Shown here: piece by piece, positions 48,225 to 57,155 of the stretch
How the letters are laid out: every line of letters begins with the position of its first letter
Position numbering within the stretch: position 1 is the stretch's first letter
Origin: Paraburkholderia atlantica
GTDB lineage: Bacteria > Pseudomonadota > Gammaproteobacteria > Burkholderiales > Burkholderiaceae
Length of the DNA: 64,000 nt
Assembly: GCF_009362785.1 (NCBI RefSeq)
Contig: NZ_WHNQ01000006.1
Coordinates: 62,001-126,000, forward strand
Reading direction: 5' to 3'
Notes under the pieces: model-generated
Databases searched by the model: none
The model's input: the letters and a program-made list of their open reading frames with translations, nothing else
What the model was told of the DNA's origin: nothing
Program-made: the position numbers and the translations under genes

Positions 48225-48797
48225 TCAAGCGCCGGACGCGGCCGCGGCGGATGCCGCCTTGCTCTTCTTCGCTTTCTTCTTCGAAGCCTTGGTGCCGGAT
48301 GCTTCGGCCGGTGCGCTAGCTTCTGCGGCGGCCGGCGCCGCGGCGGTTGCCGCTTCAGATGCAGCGGCCTTCTTCTTCGACTTCGACGGTTTCGCGGCCG
48401 ACGCGGGAGTAGCCTCGGCCGGCGCTGCCGTCGTGGCAGCGGGCGCGGCGGCGGTGGTTGCCGCGGGAGCCGCCAGCGGCGTCTTCGTGGCCGGCTTGGT
48501 CGATGTCTTCGCGCCGGTCGGCGGCGCCGACGAGCCGTTGATCGTCAGCCCGGCAGCTTCGAGGTTCTCGACTGACTTCTGGCCGATGCCCTTCACGCGC
48601 GCGGCCAGATCGTCGGCGTTCTTGAACGGGCCGTTTTTGGCGCGTTCGTCGAGGATCGCCTTCGCATGCACGGGGCCGATGCCCTTGACCGATTCGAGCG
48701 CGGCCTGATCGGCGGTATTCACTTCCACAGCCGCGGCAAATCCGGCCGACAGCGACAAAGCCACAGCGACGCAAAGCATGAAAAGCTTCTTCAGCAT
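48225..48797 (-). CDS. Secreted ComEA-like helix-hairpin-helix protein with histone-H1-like tail
   Basis: Protein of 190 residues. Signal peptide at about 1-24 (MLKKLFMLCVAVALSLSAGF, cleavage near AAA). A helix-hairpin-helix DNA-binding domain covers about 25-85 (VNTADQAALESVKGIGPVHA, FKNADDLAARVKGIG), as in ComEA of DNA uptake systems. Residues 90-190 are a Lys/Ala/Pro-rich tail (PASAAKPSKSKKK, GTKASKKKAKKSK) like histone H1. It is probably periplasmic and binds DNA. ATG at 48797 is preferred to GTG at 48806, which abuts the ribosome site. Confidence 0.88.
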   Translation of the reverse strand: MLKKLFMLCVAVALSLSAGFAAAVEVNTADQAALESVKGIGPVHAKAILDERAKNGPFKNADDLAARVKGIGQKSVENLEAAGLTINGSSAPPTGAKTSTKPATKTPLAAPAATTAAAPAATTAAPAEATPASAAKPSKSKKKAAASEAATAAAPAAAEASAPAEASGTKASKKKAKKSKAASAAAASGA

Positions 48798-48912
48798 GGC
48801 AAGCACTCCATTGAGGGCGAAAAGTTAGCCGGGAACGGACGACCTATCCTGTCAGCGGGCGCTGCGTTTAAGCATAGGACAAATCGCAGGCCCGATTTGA
48901 GATAGCGGACGA

Positions 48913-48941
48913 TTTATACCCATCGATCGATGACAAGTAAA
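48913..48941 (-). promoter_or_regulatory. Sigma70 promoter of the HhH gene
   Basis: On the minus strand, -35 TTTACT (48936-48941), 17-base spacer, and -10 TATAAA (48913-48918). It predicts a leader of about 110 bases before the ATG at 48797. Confidence 0.6.
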
Positions 48942-49175
48942 TCCGGCCACACAATCTTTAAAACTTTTAGCGGCATGTAATTGCGGTGAATTTATCGGTC
49001 GATATCGGTCGGGATAAAGAGTTTGCGATAAAGAACGGGTAACGCCGACACGAAACACTCGACCGCGCTCACCATCGTTCAGGTTGCGGAAACGTGTTCG
49101 CGGCGCGGGAAATATTCGAGACCAGGTAGAAGGAAGAGGAGGCCGCGGCCGCAGCGTGAGAGGGCCCGGCTGCGC

Positions 49176-49204
49176 GGGGAGGGGAAAGGGGGAGGCCGAG
49201 GGGG
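49176..49204 (+). other. G-quadruplex candidate (four G-tracts)
   Basis: GGGG, GGGG, GGGGG and GGGGG runs with loops of one, three and seven bases on the plus strand, within a purine-rich stretch (49131-49204). It sits 73 bases beyond the MATE stop; the leftward MATE transcript would carry the C-rich complement. Confidence 0.6.
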
Positions 49205-49277
49205 TTTGTCTCACCAGGATTGGACGCAACTAACCGTCCGGTTGATTCGATTCGGGGCCTTCCCAAACCCCATCGCC

Positions 49278-50657
49278 TCACACCGCCGAATCAACCCGCA
49301 CTGCAGCGATCTCGCGCAAATGGCGCTGGCTGACCACCCGCCAGTACACGAGCAAGCCGACTCCGGCAATCGCGAGACTCGCGGTATTCGCAACCCAGAA
49401 ACCGCGCGCGCCGGTCAGCCAGGGCGGCGTGAGGCCGGTCGTGTCGAAGCCGAGCGCATAGCCGCCGCCGAGCCCGACACCCCACAGCGCCACTGCATAG
49501 ATGACGGTCGGCACGACCGCGACCTTGTAGGCGCGCAGCACGAACGCGGTCGTGATCTGCAAAGCGTCGAACAGGTGGTAGCAGGCGACGATCAGCACCA
49601 GCGGCAACGCCTTCGCCGCGACCTGTGCGTCCGTCGTATAGCCGTCGACGATCAACGGCCGCAGCACCAGCACGAGCGCGCCATAGCAGCACGCGATCGC
49701 AACCGCCATCGCGATGCCATGACGCGACAGCGTGCGCGCAGCTTGCGGCCGATGCGCGCCGAGCGCCTGCGCGACCAGCGTCGACGAGGCGATGCCGATC
49801 GACAGCGGCGTCATATACAGCACCGCGCCGATGTTGCCGGCGATCTGATGCCCGGCGAGCGTCGTCGTGCCGAAGCGCGCGATGAAGAGCGCCATGAACG
49901 TATACGACGTGACCTCGATCAGATACGACAACCCCATAGGAATGCCGAGCCGCAGTTGCGCGGCCTGGCGCTTCCAGACCGGCCAGCAGAACCGCGTGAA
50001 GATACCGAGCGCCTTGAAATCGTCGACGCGCGCGAGCAGCAGCATGCCGAGCAACGCGAGCGCCCAGTTCAGCAGCGTGCTCGCGAGCGCGCAGCCCGGA
50101 CCGCCCAGCCCCGGCACGCCGAGGCCGCCGAAGATGAACCAGGTATTGAGCGGAATTTTCAGCATCAGCGCGGCGATCTGCAGGAACATCACGAGCCGTG
50201 GTTTGCCGAGCGCGTTGGCAACCGAGCTGTAGACCCGGAACGCGAGGCCGGCGGGCAGCCCGAACGCGAGAATGCGCAGATACGCGAGCGTGCGCTCGTG
50301 CAGCGCGTCGGGCACGTGCGACAACGCCAGCAGCGGCCCGGGGAAGAATAGGATCAGAAAGCCGATTACCGTCAGCGCGGCGGCGAGCCACCATGACTGG
50401 CGCACCTCTTCGCCGATCTCGCCATAGCGGCGCGCGCCGTACAGCTGTGCAGTGATCGGCTGCAGCGCGGTCAGGATGCCGGTCAGGCCGATATAGACCG
50501 AGATGTAGATCGACGAGCCGAGACCGAGGGCGGCCAGATCGACGGCCGAGTAGCGCCCGACCATCGCCGTATCGATTACGCCGAACGCGATGATGGCCAG
50601 TTGGCCGATCAATACGGGCCACGCGAGCGCGGCGATTTTCCGTACGTCGGCGAACAT
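49278..50657 (-). CDS. MATE family multidrug/lipid exporter (NorM-like)
   Basis: Twelve-segment MATE transporter of 459 residues, driven by Na+ or H+. The first half has FGVIDTAMVGRYSAVDLAALGLG and AQLYGARRYGEIGEEVRQ, the second SIGIASSTLVAQALGAHRP, both MATE signatures. The ATG at 50657 is two bases after the stop of the glycosyltransferase gene, so translation is probably coupled. Most relatives export cationic drugs; the link to a lipid-type transferase leaves the substrate open. Confidence 0.9.
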   Translation of the reverse strand: MFADVRKIAALAWPVLIGQLAIIAFGVIDTAMVGRYSAVDLAALGLGSSIYISVYIGLTGILTALQPITAQLYGARRYGEIGEEVRQSWWLAAALTVIGFLILFFPGPLLALSHVPDALHERTLAYLRILAFGLPAGLAFRVYSSVANALGKPRLVMFLQIAALMLKIPLNTWFIFGGLGVPGLGGPGCALASTLLNWALALLGMLLLARVDDFKALGIFTRFCWPVWKRQAAQLRLGIPMGLSYLIEVTSYTFMALFIARFGTTTLAGHQIAGNIGAVLYMTPLSIGIASSTLVAQALGAHRPQAARTLSRHGIAMAVAIACCYGALVLVLRPLIVDGYTTDAQVAAKALPLVLIVACYHLFDALQITTAFVLRAYKVAVVPTVIYAVALWGVGLGGGYALGFDTTGLTPPWLTGARGFWVANTASLAIAGVGLLVYWRVVSQRHLREIAAVRVDSAV

Positions 50658-50659
50658 GG

Positions 50660-52417
50660 TCAGTTGGGCTTCTTGTGCCAGTTGCGGTGCTTGCCGGGCG
50701 GCGGCTTCGGACGGTCGATGCGCACGTACAGGCGGAAGCGCTCGTCGCGGTCGGCGGCGCGGCGGCCTTCCCATACGAGCTTCCAGATGTAGTCGGGCAG
50801 TGCGCTCGGGTCGCCGTAGTCCTGCGAGTCCTGACGCAAGATCACGTCGCAGTCCTGGTCGAACGCGAAGTGCATGTCGCCGAAATACGCGAACGTCGCG
50901 ATCTGCGCATTGCCGAGGCGCACCGGCGAAATGCAGGTGTAGTCATCGGGCAAGTGGTTGGCGATCTGCTGCGCGACGTCGCGATAGGTACGGCTGTAGT
51001 TGACGACCGGCAGCCACAGCGTCATCAGCAGCACCCACATCAGCGTCGTGCCGGCGCTCGACAGCACCACGCTGCGCCACAACACCTTCGGATGACGCGC
51101 GAGGCGCCAGCGCACCAGCAGGAACCAGCACACGGTCACCGCGATCGCGCAGATGAACGAGAGAATCTTGAACTGCGGCACGAAGCCGGGCGCGAGCCGC
51201 GCGAGATTGCGCGCGAGCGGATGCGGAAAACCGGTCAGGCTCGCCGCATACACGGCCCACACGAAGCTGCCGAGGATCGTGAAGCTCAGCAGCGCGAACC
51301 AGTCGATCGCATTGATCGCGCCGCGCTTGAGCGTCGGCAGCGCGAAAGTGGCGAGCACTGCGAGCGGCGGCAGCAGCAGCATGTAGAGTCGATTCGACTG
51401 ATGGCTTTGCAGCACCACGAGCACGAACAGCGGCCCGATCACCGACAGCGGAATCGCCACGTGCGGCGCGCGCCGCAGCCCCTTCCAGCTGAACCACGAC
51501 CACAGCGCGAGCGGCCACGCGGGCCATGTGAAGAGCGGCAGATTTTTCAGTGCATACGCGGCGACCGAGCCGGGGGGGCCCGCGAACGAGCTCAGGCTAA
51601 CGTGCAGCCACTGATTGAGATACCAGACGGCGTCGTCGGGGAACGCGGCAAGCGCGATGATCGGCCACGACACGGCGAGCACGAGCGCGACGGGCAGACC
51701 CGCGAGCAGCAGCCAGCGTGAACGCGTTTCGCGTACGATCAGCGTCATCGCGAGCGTGCCGAGCAGCAGCGCGCCGACCAGCACCGGACTGCTCGCGAGT
51801 GTGACGAGGCCGATCGCGAGACCCCAGATCAGCGCGCCCTGGATCGGCTTGTCGATCATGCGTACGAGGCCGTACACGAGCATCGCGATGCAGACGAACT
51901 GCACGAGCTGCGGCGTGGTTTCGTGGCCGCGCTCGGCGAGGCCGAAGCACGCGAGCAGGATCAGCAGTGCGCCATCGGCCAGCGTGCGGCCGTAGTCGCG
52001 CGGTTCCGGTTCGCCGCCGAAAGCATATTTGAACGGCTGCACTTCGGCGCGCCGGCCGAGCAGATACGCCGCGTACCAGACGAACGCACAGCCCGCGCAA
52101 AACAGCAGGCCCGTGAATACGCGCGACGCGTTGCTCGCGTCGACCCACGGTGCGAGGACGCGGATCGCACTCGCGCCGAGCCAGTAGCCCAGCGGGCCGT
52201 CCTCGGTCAAATATTTGCCGACCAGATTCGGCAGCAGCCAGTCGTGCGCGCCGCCGTTCGCCATCGTCCACATGACACCGAAGCCGGCTGCGTCCTCGTT
52301 CTTCCACGGGTCGCGGCCGAACAGGCCGAACGAGGCGTAGACGATACAGATGGCCAGCAGCAGCCAGCGCGGCAACGCACTGGTCGCAGAGGCGGTGAGG
52401 CGGACGACAGGTCTCAT
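50660..52417 (-). CDS. GT-C (PMT/ArnT-like) glycosyltransferase
   Basis: Membrane protein of 585 residues with about twelve hydrophobic segments and a periplasmic C-terminal domain (residues about 480-570, YTCISPVRLGNAQIATFAYF). The first loop carries FGRDPWKNEDAAGFG, with acidic residues where GT39/GT83 enzymes have their catalytic Asp/Glu. Such enzymes move sugars from polyprenyl phosphates onto lipids or proteins. It is a second ArnT-like protein in the window but clearly different from ArnT. Acceptor and sugar are unknown. Confidence 0.82.
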   Translation of the reverse strand: MRPVVRLTASATSALPRWLLLAICIVYASFGLFGRDPWKNEDAAGFGVMWTMANGGAHDWLLPNLVGKYLTEDGPLGYWLGASAIRVLAPWVDASNASRVFTGLLFCAGCAFVWYAAYLLGRRAEVQPFKYAFGGEPEPRDYGRTLADGALLILLACFGLAERGHETTPQLVQFVCIAMLVYGLVRMIDKPIQGALIWGLAIGLVTLASSPVLVGALLLGTLAMTLIVRETRSRWLLLAGLPVALVLAVSWPIIALAAFPDDAVWYLNQWLHVSLSSFAGPPGSVAAYALKNLPLFTWPAWPLALWSWFSWKGLRRAPHVAIPLSVIGPLFVLVVLQSHQSNRLYMLLLPPLAVLATFALPTLKRGAINAIDWFALLSFTILGSFVWAVYAASLTGFPHPLARNLARLAPGFVPQFKILSFICAIAVTVCWFLLVRWRLARHPKVLWRSVVLSSAGTTLMWVLLMTLWLPVVNYSRTYRDVAQQIANHLPDDYTCISPVRLGNAQIATFAYFGDMHFAFDQDCDVILRQDSQDYGDPSALPDYIWKLVWEGRRAADRDERFRLYVRIDRPKPPPGKHRNWHKKPN

Positions 52418-52722
52418 GCGGTGTGTGGAGTGTGGATAAACGATGCGGCCGGAGCGGCCCGGCAAGTCAGGGCGGGAGGGCCCGTTTCGAGCATCCGGCA
52501 TTGTAGTCGTGCGGTGCGATGCACGTCACGGCCGGTAACGCCCGGCAACGTCGATGGACAAGCTGTAACAAGTGTCGCGAAAGCGCGGCGCTGGTTCCGA
52601 CGGGTCAAGGCTTCCCGCGGCGCGACCCAGCGGCCGCACAAGCATAGGCGACAAAAAAGGGCAGCTCACGCTGCCCTTTCTGTTTGCTCCGTTGCCGGCC
52701 GGAAGCCGGCACCGTTGCGGTA
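52418..52722. other. Intergenic region before rpmE2, mainly its terminator
   Basis: These 305 bases hold the rpmE2 terminator (52653-52679) and, to the left, the start region of the glycosyltransferase gene. No gene is seen. Confidence 0.6.
52653..52679 (-). terminator. Rho-independent terminator of rpmE2
   Basis: On the minus strand, GGGCAGC / GCTGCCC around a four-base loop, flanked by A-T pairs and followed by six T. It lies 43 bases beyond the rpmE2 stop. Confidence 0.92.
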
Positions 52723-52986
52723 TTACTTTGCTGCCTTGCCCGAAGCGCGTGCGCCGAACTTCTTGTTGAACTTCTCGACGCGGCCGGCCGTGTCCATGAT
52801 CTTTTGCTGGCCGGTGTAGAACGGGTGCGATTCCGACGACACTTCGATCTTTGCGAGCGGGTAGGTCTTGCCGTTGAATTCCGCGGTTTCGCGCGTCTGG
52901 ATGGTCGAGCGCGTCACAAACTTGAAGTCGTTCGACATATCGATGAACAGGACTTCGCGGTAATCCGGGTGAATGCCTTCTTTCAT
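52723..52986 (-). CDS. rpmE2: 50S ribosomal protein L31 type B
   Basis: Ribosomal protein of 87 residues without the Cys-x-Cys zinc motifs of type A L31. It starts [20 protein letters not shown] and has [21 protein letters not shown]. In many bacteria the zinc-free type is used when zinc is scarce; here it may be the only copy. It has its own terminator. Confidence 0.96.
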   Translation of the reverse strand: MKEGIHPDYREVLFIDMSNDFKFVTRSTIQTRETAEFNGKTYPLAKIEVSSESHPFYTGQQKIMDTAGRVEKFNKKFGARASGKAAK

Positions 52987-53164
52987 GGTCTTTCCTTTAA
53001 TCTGGCGGTAGCCAACCCGCGTGCAGCCTTAAATTAGACTGCCTTCTGGCGCGAGCCACTTGCCTACGGTCGAAAAACCGCGATTATGCCAGAAAATCAG
53101 TCGCTTGGCGATTTTTCTGCCACCAGATTCTATTGCGGCGCAAGCGGCGCCCGTTCGCGGCATC

Positions 53165-53998
53165 TCAAACCGGCGTGAACGTCAATCCGATGCGCGCAGG
53201 ATCTTGCCGGTAATAGCGCGCGAGCAGCCGGTACAGTTCCGGATACTCCGCCTCGAACGCTTTCGGCTTCACAAACAGCGCCTCGCTGCACACTGCAAAG
53301 AATTCCGACGGATGGTCCGCCGCATAGGGGTCGATCAGCGACTCGCGTTCGAAACGCGTCCAGCGTCGCTGGGGCACAGCGTCGACTTTCGCACAGAAGT
53401 GATCGTATGCGTGGTCGAATACGTCGGCCCATGCTTGCGCATCGAGCGGCGCGTGCCAGCGGCGCATCAGCGGCGGGTGGCCGTCCGCTTCGCCGTTCAG
53501 CATGTCGATCTTGTGCGCGAACTCGTGGATCACGACGTTGTATGCGTCGCTGCCATCGGTCATCTGCGCGTCTTCCCACGACAGCACCACCGGGCCGCCT
53601 TCCCACGCCTCGCCGCTGGCGTCGTGTTCGACCTCATGCACGACGCCGTCTTCGTCCTCGACGGTTTTGCGGATCACGAACTCGCCCGGATAGACGATGA
53701 CGCCAACCCAGCCGCGATACAGATCGAGGCTCAGGTTCAGCACCGGCAGGCACGCCTGCGCGGCGATGGCGACCGTCATCGCATCGGTCAGTTCCAGCTC
53801 GTGCGCGGTCGAGAATTCCTTCTGCGCGAGGAAGAGACTCGTCAGCTCGCGTAGCCGCGCGAGATCGGGGGCTTCCAGATGTGTGAGAAAGGGCAGGCCG
53901 GCGAGTGTTGCCTGCCACAAGGAATCGTCGATCGCGTAATCGCGCAGCGCGCGCTCGCGACGCCGCGTGCCCAGCCAGTTCGTGAGTTTCGACAGCAT
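53165..53998 (-). CDS. mtfA: MtfA peptidase family protein
   Basis: Zinc metallopeptidase-like protein of 277 residues. The zinc motif is HEFAHKID (His-x3-His with Glu), and a later ADHPSEFFAVCSEALF carries the further Glu expected in gluzincins. In E. coli MtfA binds the Mlc repressor and so affects the glucose PTS, and has aminopeptidase activity. Whether Mlc is present here is unknown. ATG at 53998; a decayed transporter lies just upstream. Confidence 0.92.
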   Translation of the reverse strand: MLSKLTNWLGTRRRERALRDYAIDDSLWQATLAGLPFLTHLEAPDLARLRELTSLFLAQKEFSTAHELELTDAMTVAIAAQACLPVLNLSLDLYRGWVGVIVYPGEFVIRKTVEDEDGVVHEVEHDASGEAWEGGPVVLSWEDAQMTDGSDAYNVVIHEFAHKIDMLNGEADGHPPLMRRWHAPLDAQAWADVFDHAYDHFCAKVDAVPQRRWTRFERESLIDPYAADHPSEFFAVCSEALFVKPKAFEAEYPELYRLLARYYRQDPARIGLTFTPV

Positions 53999-54011
53999 GC
54001 TTGGCCCACCT

Positions 54012-54300
54012 TCAGTCGATCTGTTTTTGCCACGCGGCGAACACGCCGCAGCATATCGCGACGCCGATCAGAAAATAGAAGCCGTCGAGCGACGCGAGGG
54101 AATTGGCCTGCTGCGCGACCAATCGGCTAATCGACGCGATACGCGAGCGTGTTGTGGTAGACCGGATTGTACGGATTCACGGACTCCGCGAGGCGACTTT
54201 GATGCGGCGCGAGCCGGTGCTGGTCGATGATGATCACCGAGGCGGTCGCGAAGGAGATGATCAACTGCCGCACGATGCTCTTCAACCGGTAGCCATGCAT
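54012..54300 (-). pseudogene. Remnant of an MFS (DHA2/EmrB-like) multidrug transporter
   Basis: The minus strand encodes about 95 residues of a drug-transporter C-terminus in two frames. The first frame (about 54300 to 54127) reads IVRQLIISFATASVIIID and HQSRLAESVNPYNPVYHNTL, ending at a stop near 54127. The second frame (about 54146 to 54012) reads VAQQANSLASLDGFYFLIGV and ends FAAWQKQID with a TGA at 54012-54014. A frameshift near 54135 separates them, and nothing of the first 400 residues remains. This is a degraded gene end, not a small protein. Confidence 0.75.
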
Positions 54301-54402
54301 GAACTCTCCGATCGCGAAGATAGCTGGCGAAAAGCGAGAACGTCGCGTTGCGCGAAATAGTCGAGACCGGTGACTCCGCATTGTCCAGGTGGACGAGGGG
54401 CG

Positions 54403-54436
54403 AAAAAAAACCGCTCGCAATCTGCGAGCGGTTTTT
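54403..54436 (-). terminator. Rho-independent terminator of rho
   Basis: CCGCTCGCA / TGCGAGCGG (nine pairs) with an ATC loop, flanked by eight A on one side and five T on the other, so it works in both directions. It lies about 47 bases after the rho stop. Confidence 0.92.
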
Positions 54437-54483
54437 CATGCGGTGCAGTTGCCGGCCACTACGGCCGGTACGAACGTCGCGCG

Positions 54484-55752
54484 TTAGCTGCCGCCACCAC
54501 GACGCATCATGTCGAAGAACTCGGAGTTGCTCTTCGTCTGGCGGATCTTATCGAGCAGGAATTCCATCGACTCGACTTCGTCCATGTCGTGAATGAACTT
54601 GCGCAGCACCCAGATCTTCTGCAGCACTTCGGGCTTGATCAGCAGCTCTTCGCGGCGCGTGCCCGACTTGTTCAGGTTGATCGACGGGTAGACGCGCTTC
54701 TCGGCGAGACGACGCTCGAGGTGCACTTCCATGTTGCCGGTGCCCTTGAACTCTTCGTAGATGACGTCGTCCATGCGGCTGCCGGTTTCGATCAGCGCCG
54801 TGCCGATGATGGTCAGCGATCCGCCTTCCTCGATGTTGCGCGCCGCGCCGAAGAAGCGCTTGGGACGCTGCAGCGCGTTTGCGTCGACACCACCCGTGAG
54901 CACCTTGCCGGACGCCGGCACTACCGTGTTGTAAGCGCGCGCGAGACGCGTGATCGAATCGAGCAGAATCACGACGTCGTTCTTCATTTCGACGAGGCGC
55001 TTGGCCTTCTCGATCACCATTTCGGCGACTTGCACGTGACGCGCGGCGGGTTCGTCGAACGTGGAGGCGATCACTTCGCCCGCCACCGAGCGTTGCATTT
55101 CCGTCACTTCTTCCGGGCGCTCGTCGATCAGCAGCACGAACAGCACGACGTCGGGATGGTTCTGCTTGATCGCGTGCGCGATGTGCTGAAGCATCACGGT
55201 CTTGCCCGACTTCGGCGAGGCGACGAGCAGGCCGCGCTGGCCCTTGCCGATCGGTGCGATCATGTCGATGATGCGGCCCGTCACGTTCTCTTCGCCGCGC
55301 ATTTCACGTTCGAGCAGCAGCACCTTATTCGGGTGCAGCGGCGTCAGGTTTTCGAACATGATCTTGTGCTTCGAGGCCTCCGGCGGCTGGCCGTTGACCT
55401 TGTCCACCTTCACCAGCGCGAAATAGCGCTCGCCGTCTTTCGGCGTGCGCACTTCGCCTTCGATCGTGTCGCCCGTATGCAGATTGAAGCGGCGGATTTG
55501 CGACGGGCTGATGTAAATATCATCCGTGCTCGCGAGGTAGGAGGTTTCCGGCGAACGCAAGAAGCCGAAACCGTCCGGCAGCACTTCGAGGGTGCCGTCG
55601 CCGAAGATCGTGTCGCCCGCTTTGGCTCGTTTTTTTAGAATGGCGAACATCAATTCCTGCTTGCGCAGGCGGTTCGCGCTTTCGATCTCGAGGCCATTGG
55701 CCATCTCGATCAATTGGGACACGTGCAGAGTCTTAAGCTCGGATAAATGCAT
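54484..55752 (-). CDS. rho: Transcription termination factor Rho
   Basis: Hexameric RNA helicase of 422 residues, essential for factor-dependent termination. N-terminal helix bundle, RNA-binding CSP-type domain (about 50-130: [38 protein letters not shown]), Walker [12 protein letters not shown] and Walker [11 protein letters not shown], and Q-loop/R-loop regions including [23 protein letters not shown] at 55752 follows the family start; I see no strong ribosome site there. Confidence 0.98.
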   Translation of the reverse strand: MHLSELKTLHVSQLIEMANGLEIESANRLRKQELMFAILKKRAKAGDTIFGDGTLEVLPDGFGFLRSPETSYLASTDDIYISPSQIRRFNLHTGDTIEGEVRTPKDGERYFALVKVDKVNGQPPEASKHKIMFENLTPLHPNKVLLLEREMRGEENVTGRIIDMIAPIGKGQRGLLVASPKSGKTVMLQHIAHAIKQNHPDVVLFVLLIDERPEEVTEMQRSVAGEVIASTFDEPAARHVQVAEMVIEKAKRLVEMKNDVVILLDSITRLARAYNTVVPASGKVLTGGVDANALQRPKRFFGAARNIEEGGSLTIIGTALIETGSRMDDVIYEEFKGTGNMEVHLERRLAEKRVYPSINLNKSGTRREELLIKPEVLQKIWVLRKFIHDMDEVESMEFLLDKIRQTKSNSEFFDMMRRGGGS

Positions 55753-56036
55753 ACGGAGAACCCGCAGGAGAAGGTGCGACGAAATGAAATCTGGGAGGAG
55801 GGTGAGCGGAACCGCTCAAAGACTTACACGTCTTTTCGACGTTTTCTGGATTCTAGCATAGCACACGCCAGTTTCCGCCAGTGCGGCGGAGTGGCATCTT
55901 TGTCGGAAAGCGTGTTGCCGGCTGACAACACGCTCGACCGGCGGGCGCGGCGGTTTGCATCCACCGATGCGCCCGATTCTATACTGCTCGCGGTGCGCGA
56001 TGAATCCTCGAGCGCCGCGACGCGCCTCTGTATGTA
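55753..56036. other. trxA-rho leader region
   Basis: These 284 bases separate trxA and rho, both leftward. Rho usually attenuates its own leader, so this long leader is the expected place for Rho-dependent autoregulation. I see no intrinsic terminator. Confidence 0.5.
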
Positions 56037-56363
56037 TTAAAGGTTGCCGTCGAGGAATGCGGTGAGTTGCGACTTCGACAGAGCGCCGACCTTCTGAGCG
56101 GCGACGGCGCCATTCTTGAACAGGATCAGCGTGGGGATGCCGCGCACGCCGAACTTGACCGGCGTGGACTGATGCTCGTCGACATTGATCTTCGCGACTT
56201 GCAGACGATCGGCGTAGTCCTTCGCGACTTCGTCGAGGATCGGCGCGATCATCTTGCAGGGACCGCACCATTCGGCCCAGAAATCGAGCAGCACGGGTTT
56301 ATCGGATTTCACGACGTCCTGTTCGAACGATGCGTCGCTAATATGCTTAATTTGTTCGCTCAT
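56037..56363 (-). CDS. trxA: Thioredoxin
   Basis: Thioredoxin of 108 residues. The active site is WCGPC ([15 protein letters not shown]). The fold stretches [28 protein letters not shown] contain the cis-proline loop. It precedes rho, as in many proteobacteria. Confidence 0.97.
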   Translation of the reverse strand: MSEQIKHISDASFEQDVVKSDKPVLLDFWAEWCGPCKMIAPILDEVAKDYADRLQVAKINVDEHQSTPVKFGVRGIPTLILFKNGAVAAQKVGALSKSQLTAFLDGNL

Positions 56364-56870
56364 TTATGAATACCTCTGTCGGTTCGAGGCCCGCCTGAAT
56401 TGCTCGCCACGATACGTCAAAAACCGGGAAAATTTCCGTTCGCTTTGCCGCATCCGGCGACTTGTCGCGCATGCCCGTGAAAATCAGAAAAACCGTCTGA
56501 AAAAACGCCGGATTTTTTACGGAGCACGCGGAAAGAGTCGCGTATGCGGGTCTTTCAACTGGCAGTGTAGCTTAATTCGCTATGCGTTGCCGATGGCGAT
56601 AGTACTCGTTAGGGCAGTGGGGCTAATAGGTCGCCGCCGCGGCGTCGGCCGGGTTCTGCGGCTCACGAACACCGCGTTGTGATCTAAATGGTGGCGGGCG
56701 CGGCGAACTCAAGTCCCCTTCGTGGCGGGTGCCGACGCGGCGGCTAGAAGGCGGTCGGGCGGCGTGCAGGAAGCGGACGTAAACAGTGCGGAGCGTTCGA
56801 AGCGGAGCGTCGTTCGCGTTTTGCGCTTCTCAACAGTCGCACAATGTGCGCGGCAATGATAGAATTCTTC
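56364..56870. other. trxA-ffs intergenic region
   Basis: These 507 bases have no supported gene. The part before about 56580 is AT-rich and should hold the trxA promoter (leftward). The end holds the ffs promoter. Confidence 0.55.
56860..56865 (+). promoter_or_regulatory. -10 element of ffs
   Basis: TAGAAT ends six bases before the predicted first base of the SRP RNA at 56871. A matching -35 is not clear. Confidence 0.5.
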
Positions 56871-56970
56871 GTGACGGGCCTCCTCGCATGGAGGGATGGT
56901 CAACCTGGTCAGGTCGGGAACGAAGCAGCCACAGCCGTTTTCCACCAGTGCCGAGGGTCGGGCTCGTCAC
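56871..56970 (+). ncRNA. ffs: 4.5S signal recognition particle RNA
   Basis: Bacterial small SRP RNA of about 100 bases. The conserved apical region reads GGTCAGGTCGGGAACGAAGC then AGCC, with the GGAA tetraloop motif. The ends GTGACGGGCC and GGGCTCGTCAC pair almost perfectly, closing the long hairpin. It sits upstream of dnaX, a common position. It pairs with Ffh for membrane protein targeting. Confidence 0.95.
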
Positions 56971-57155
56971 CTTCCTTTGCTGTTTTCTCCGCCGCCGTTT
57001 TTCACGGATTCTCCGCGGTCTTTCCTCCACAGTATTCCCCGCTTTCATATTGATCGTTCGCCGTGTTCGGGCGGAGCATCGTCGCGGCCGTAGCGCGCGT
57101 TCGCGCGCCTTGTCGAATCGGTTTTGCGCGCCATTGTTACTGATACAATTTCCGG

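Larger units (their letters stand above)
48798..49277. other. Intergenic region between MATE and HhH genes
   Basis: These 480 bases hold the HhH-gene promoter at 48913-48941 in an AT-rich patch (about 48890-49030), then a purine-rich stretch with a G-quadruplex candidate at 49176-49204 near the MATE stop. Short open frames have no family features. Confidence 0.6.

Noticed and set aside
48852..49229. Leftward open frame of 125 codons between MATE and the HhH gene
   Set aside because: It overlaps the predicted HhH promoter, lacks a ribosome site and has no family features.
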